DNA of 64,000 nt from Paguma larvata. Its lineage: Eukaryota > Chordata > Mammalia > Carnivora > Viverridae. The stretch spans positions 50,221,087 to 50,285,086 of the forward strand of contig CM057833.1 in assembly GCA_030068075.1 (NCBI GenBank), written 5' to 3'. Positions 63,973 through 64,000 of this stretch are shown here, in pieces (position 1 is the stretch's first letter; each line of letters begins with the position of its first letter). A model generated the notes under the pieces. It ran no database searches, was not told where the DNA came from, and worked only from the letters and a program-made list of their open reading frames with translations. The position numbers were made by a program, and so were the translations under genes.

Positions 63973-64000
63973 CTTTTGTTTTACATTTTTGAGCCTGCTT
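63973..64000 (+). CDS. ALG6: ALG6 coding exon 11, partial (residues 301-310)
   Basis: The acceptor TTTTATTCATTTTTTAG ends at 63972. AG from exon 10 plus C gives Ser301, then FCFTFLSLL, matching human FCSTFLSLL apart from residue 304. Codon 304 is TTT (Phe), the site of the common human F304S polymorphism (c.911T>C). The exon continues past the window end. Confidence 0.9.

Overview
This is vertebrate nuclear DNA from a carnivore, most likely a cat (Felidae). The evidence is about sixty tRNA-derived SINEs of the carnivore SINEC type. Their body text (ggcgcctgggtggctcagt, later tcaggtcatgatctca, then a CT-rich block and an A-rich tail) reads like the felid version. Intron/exon gene structure, a CpG-island promoter, L1, L2, MIR, MaLR/ERVL LTR and Tigger-like remnants all fit a mammal. 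In SINE entries, 'full type' means the ~200 bp form with the CT block; 'short type' means the older ~110-130 bp form carrying 'agtaatctctacacc' or its complement.

Only one protein-coding gene is supported: ALG6, the dolichyl-P-Glc:Man9GlcNAc2-PP-dolichol alpha-1,3-glucosyltransferase of the ER, on the + strand. A CpG island (about 20480-21080) holds the promoter and a non-coding exon 1 ending at 20831. Coding exons 2-10 lie at 25823-25904, 38881-38965, 50734-50823, 52145-52233, 54258-54340, 54959-55023, 58745-58930, 59516-59651 and 61802-61887. Exon 11 starts at 63973 and runs off the window. The exons join in frame with no stop and give residues 1-310 of a protein that is normally a little over 500 residues, so roughly the N-terminal 60% is present. 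Numbering agrees with the human protein, and the junctions at c.257 and c.680 coincide with published human splice variants.

Region by region: 1-20479 is intergenic, dense in SINEs, with a 3 kb repeat-poor island at about 11.1-14.3 kb that may be regulatory (in human the upstream neighbour is FOXD3). 20480-21080 is the promoter. Introns 1-3 (20832-50733) are long and repeat-packed, including an ERVL-type LTR at 27560-28340, an L1 3' region at 39855-42680 holding nested insertions, and a TA-flanked Tigger-like element at 46289-46734. From 50734 onward exons are closely spaced.

The most unusual feature is intron 7 (55024-58744). It has a perfect minor-spliceosome (U12) donor and a perfect U12 branch site, yet the join that keeps the ALG6 reading frame and residue spacing ends in AT rather than AG or AC. 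I saw no bacterial-style systems, CRISPR arrays, intact transposase genes or RNA genes. The many short open frames are SINE translations or chance.
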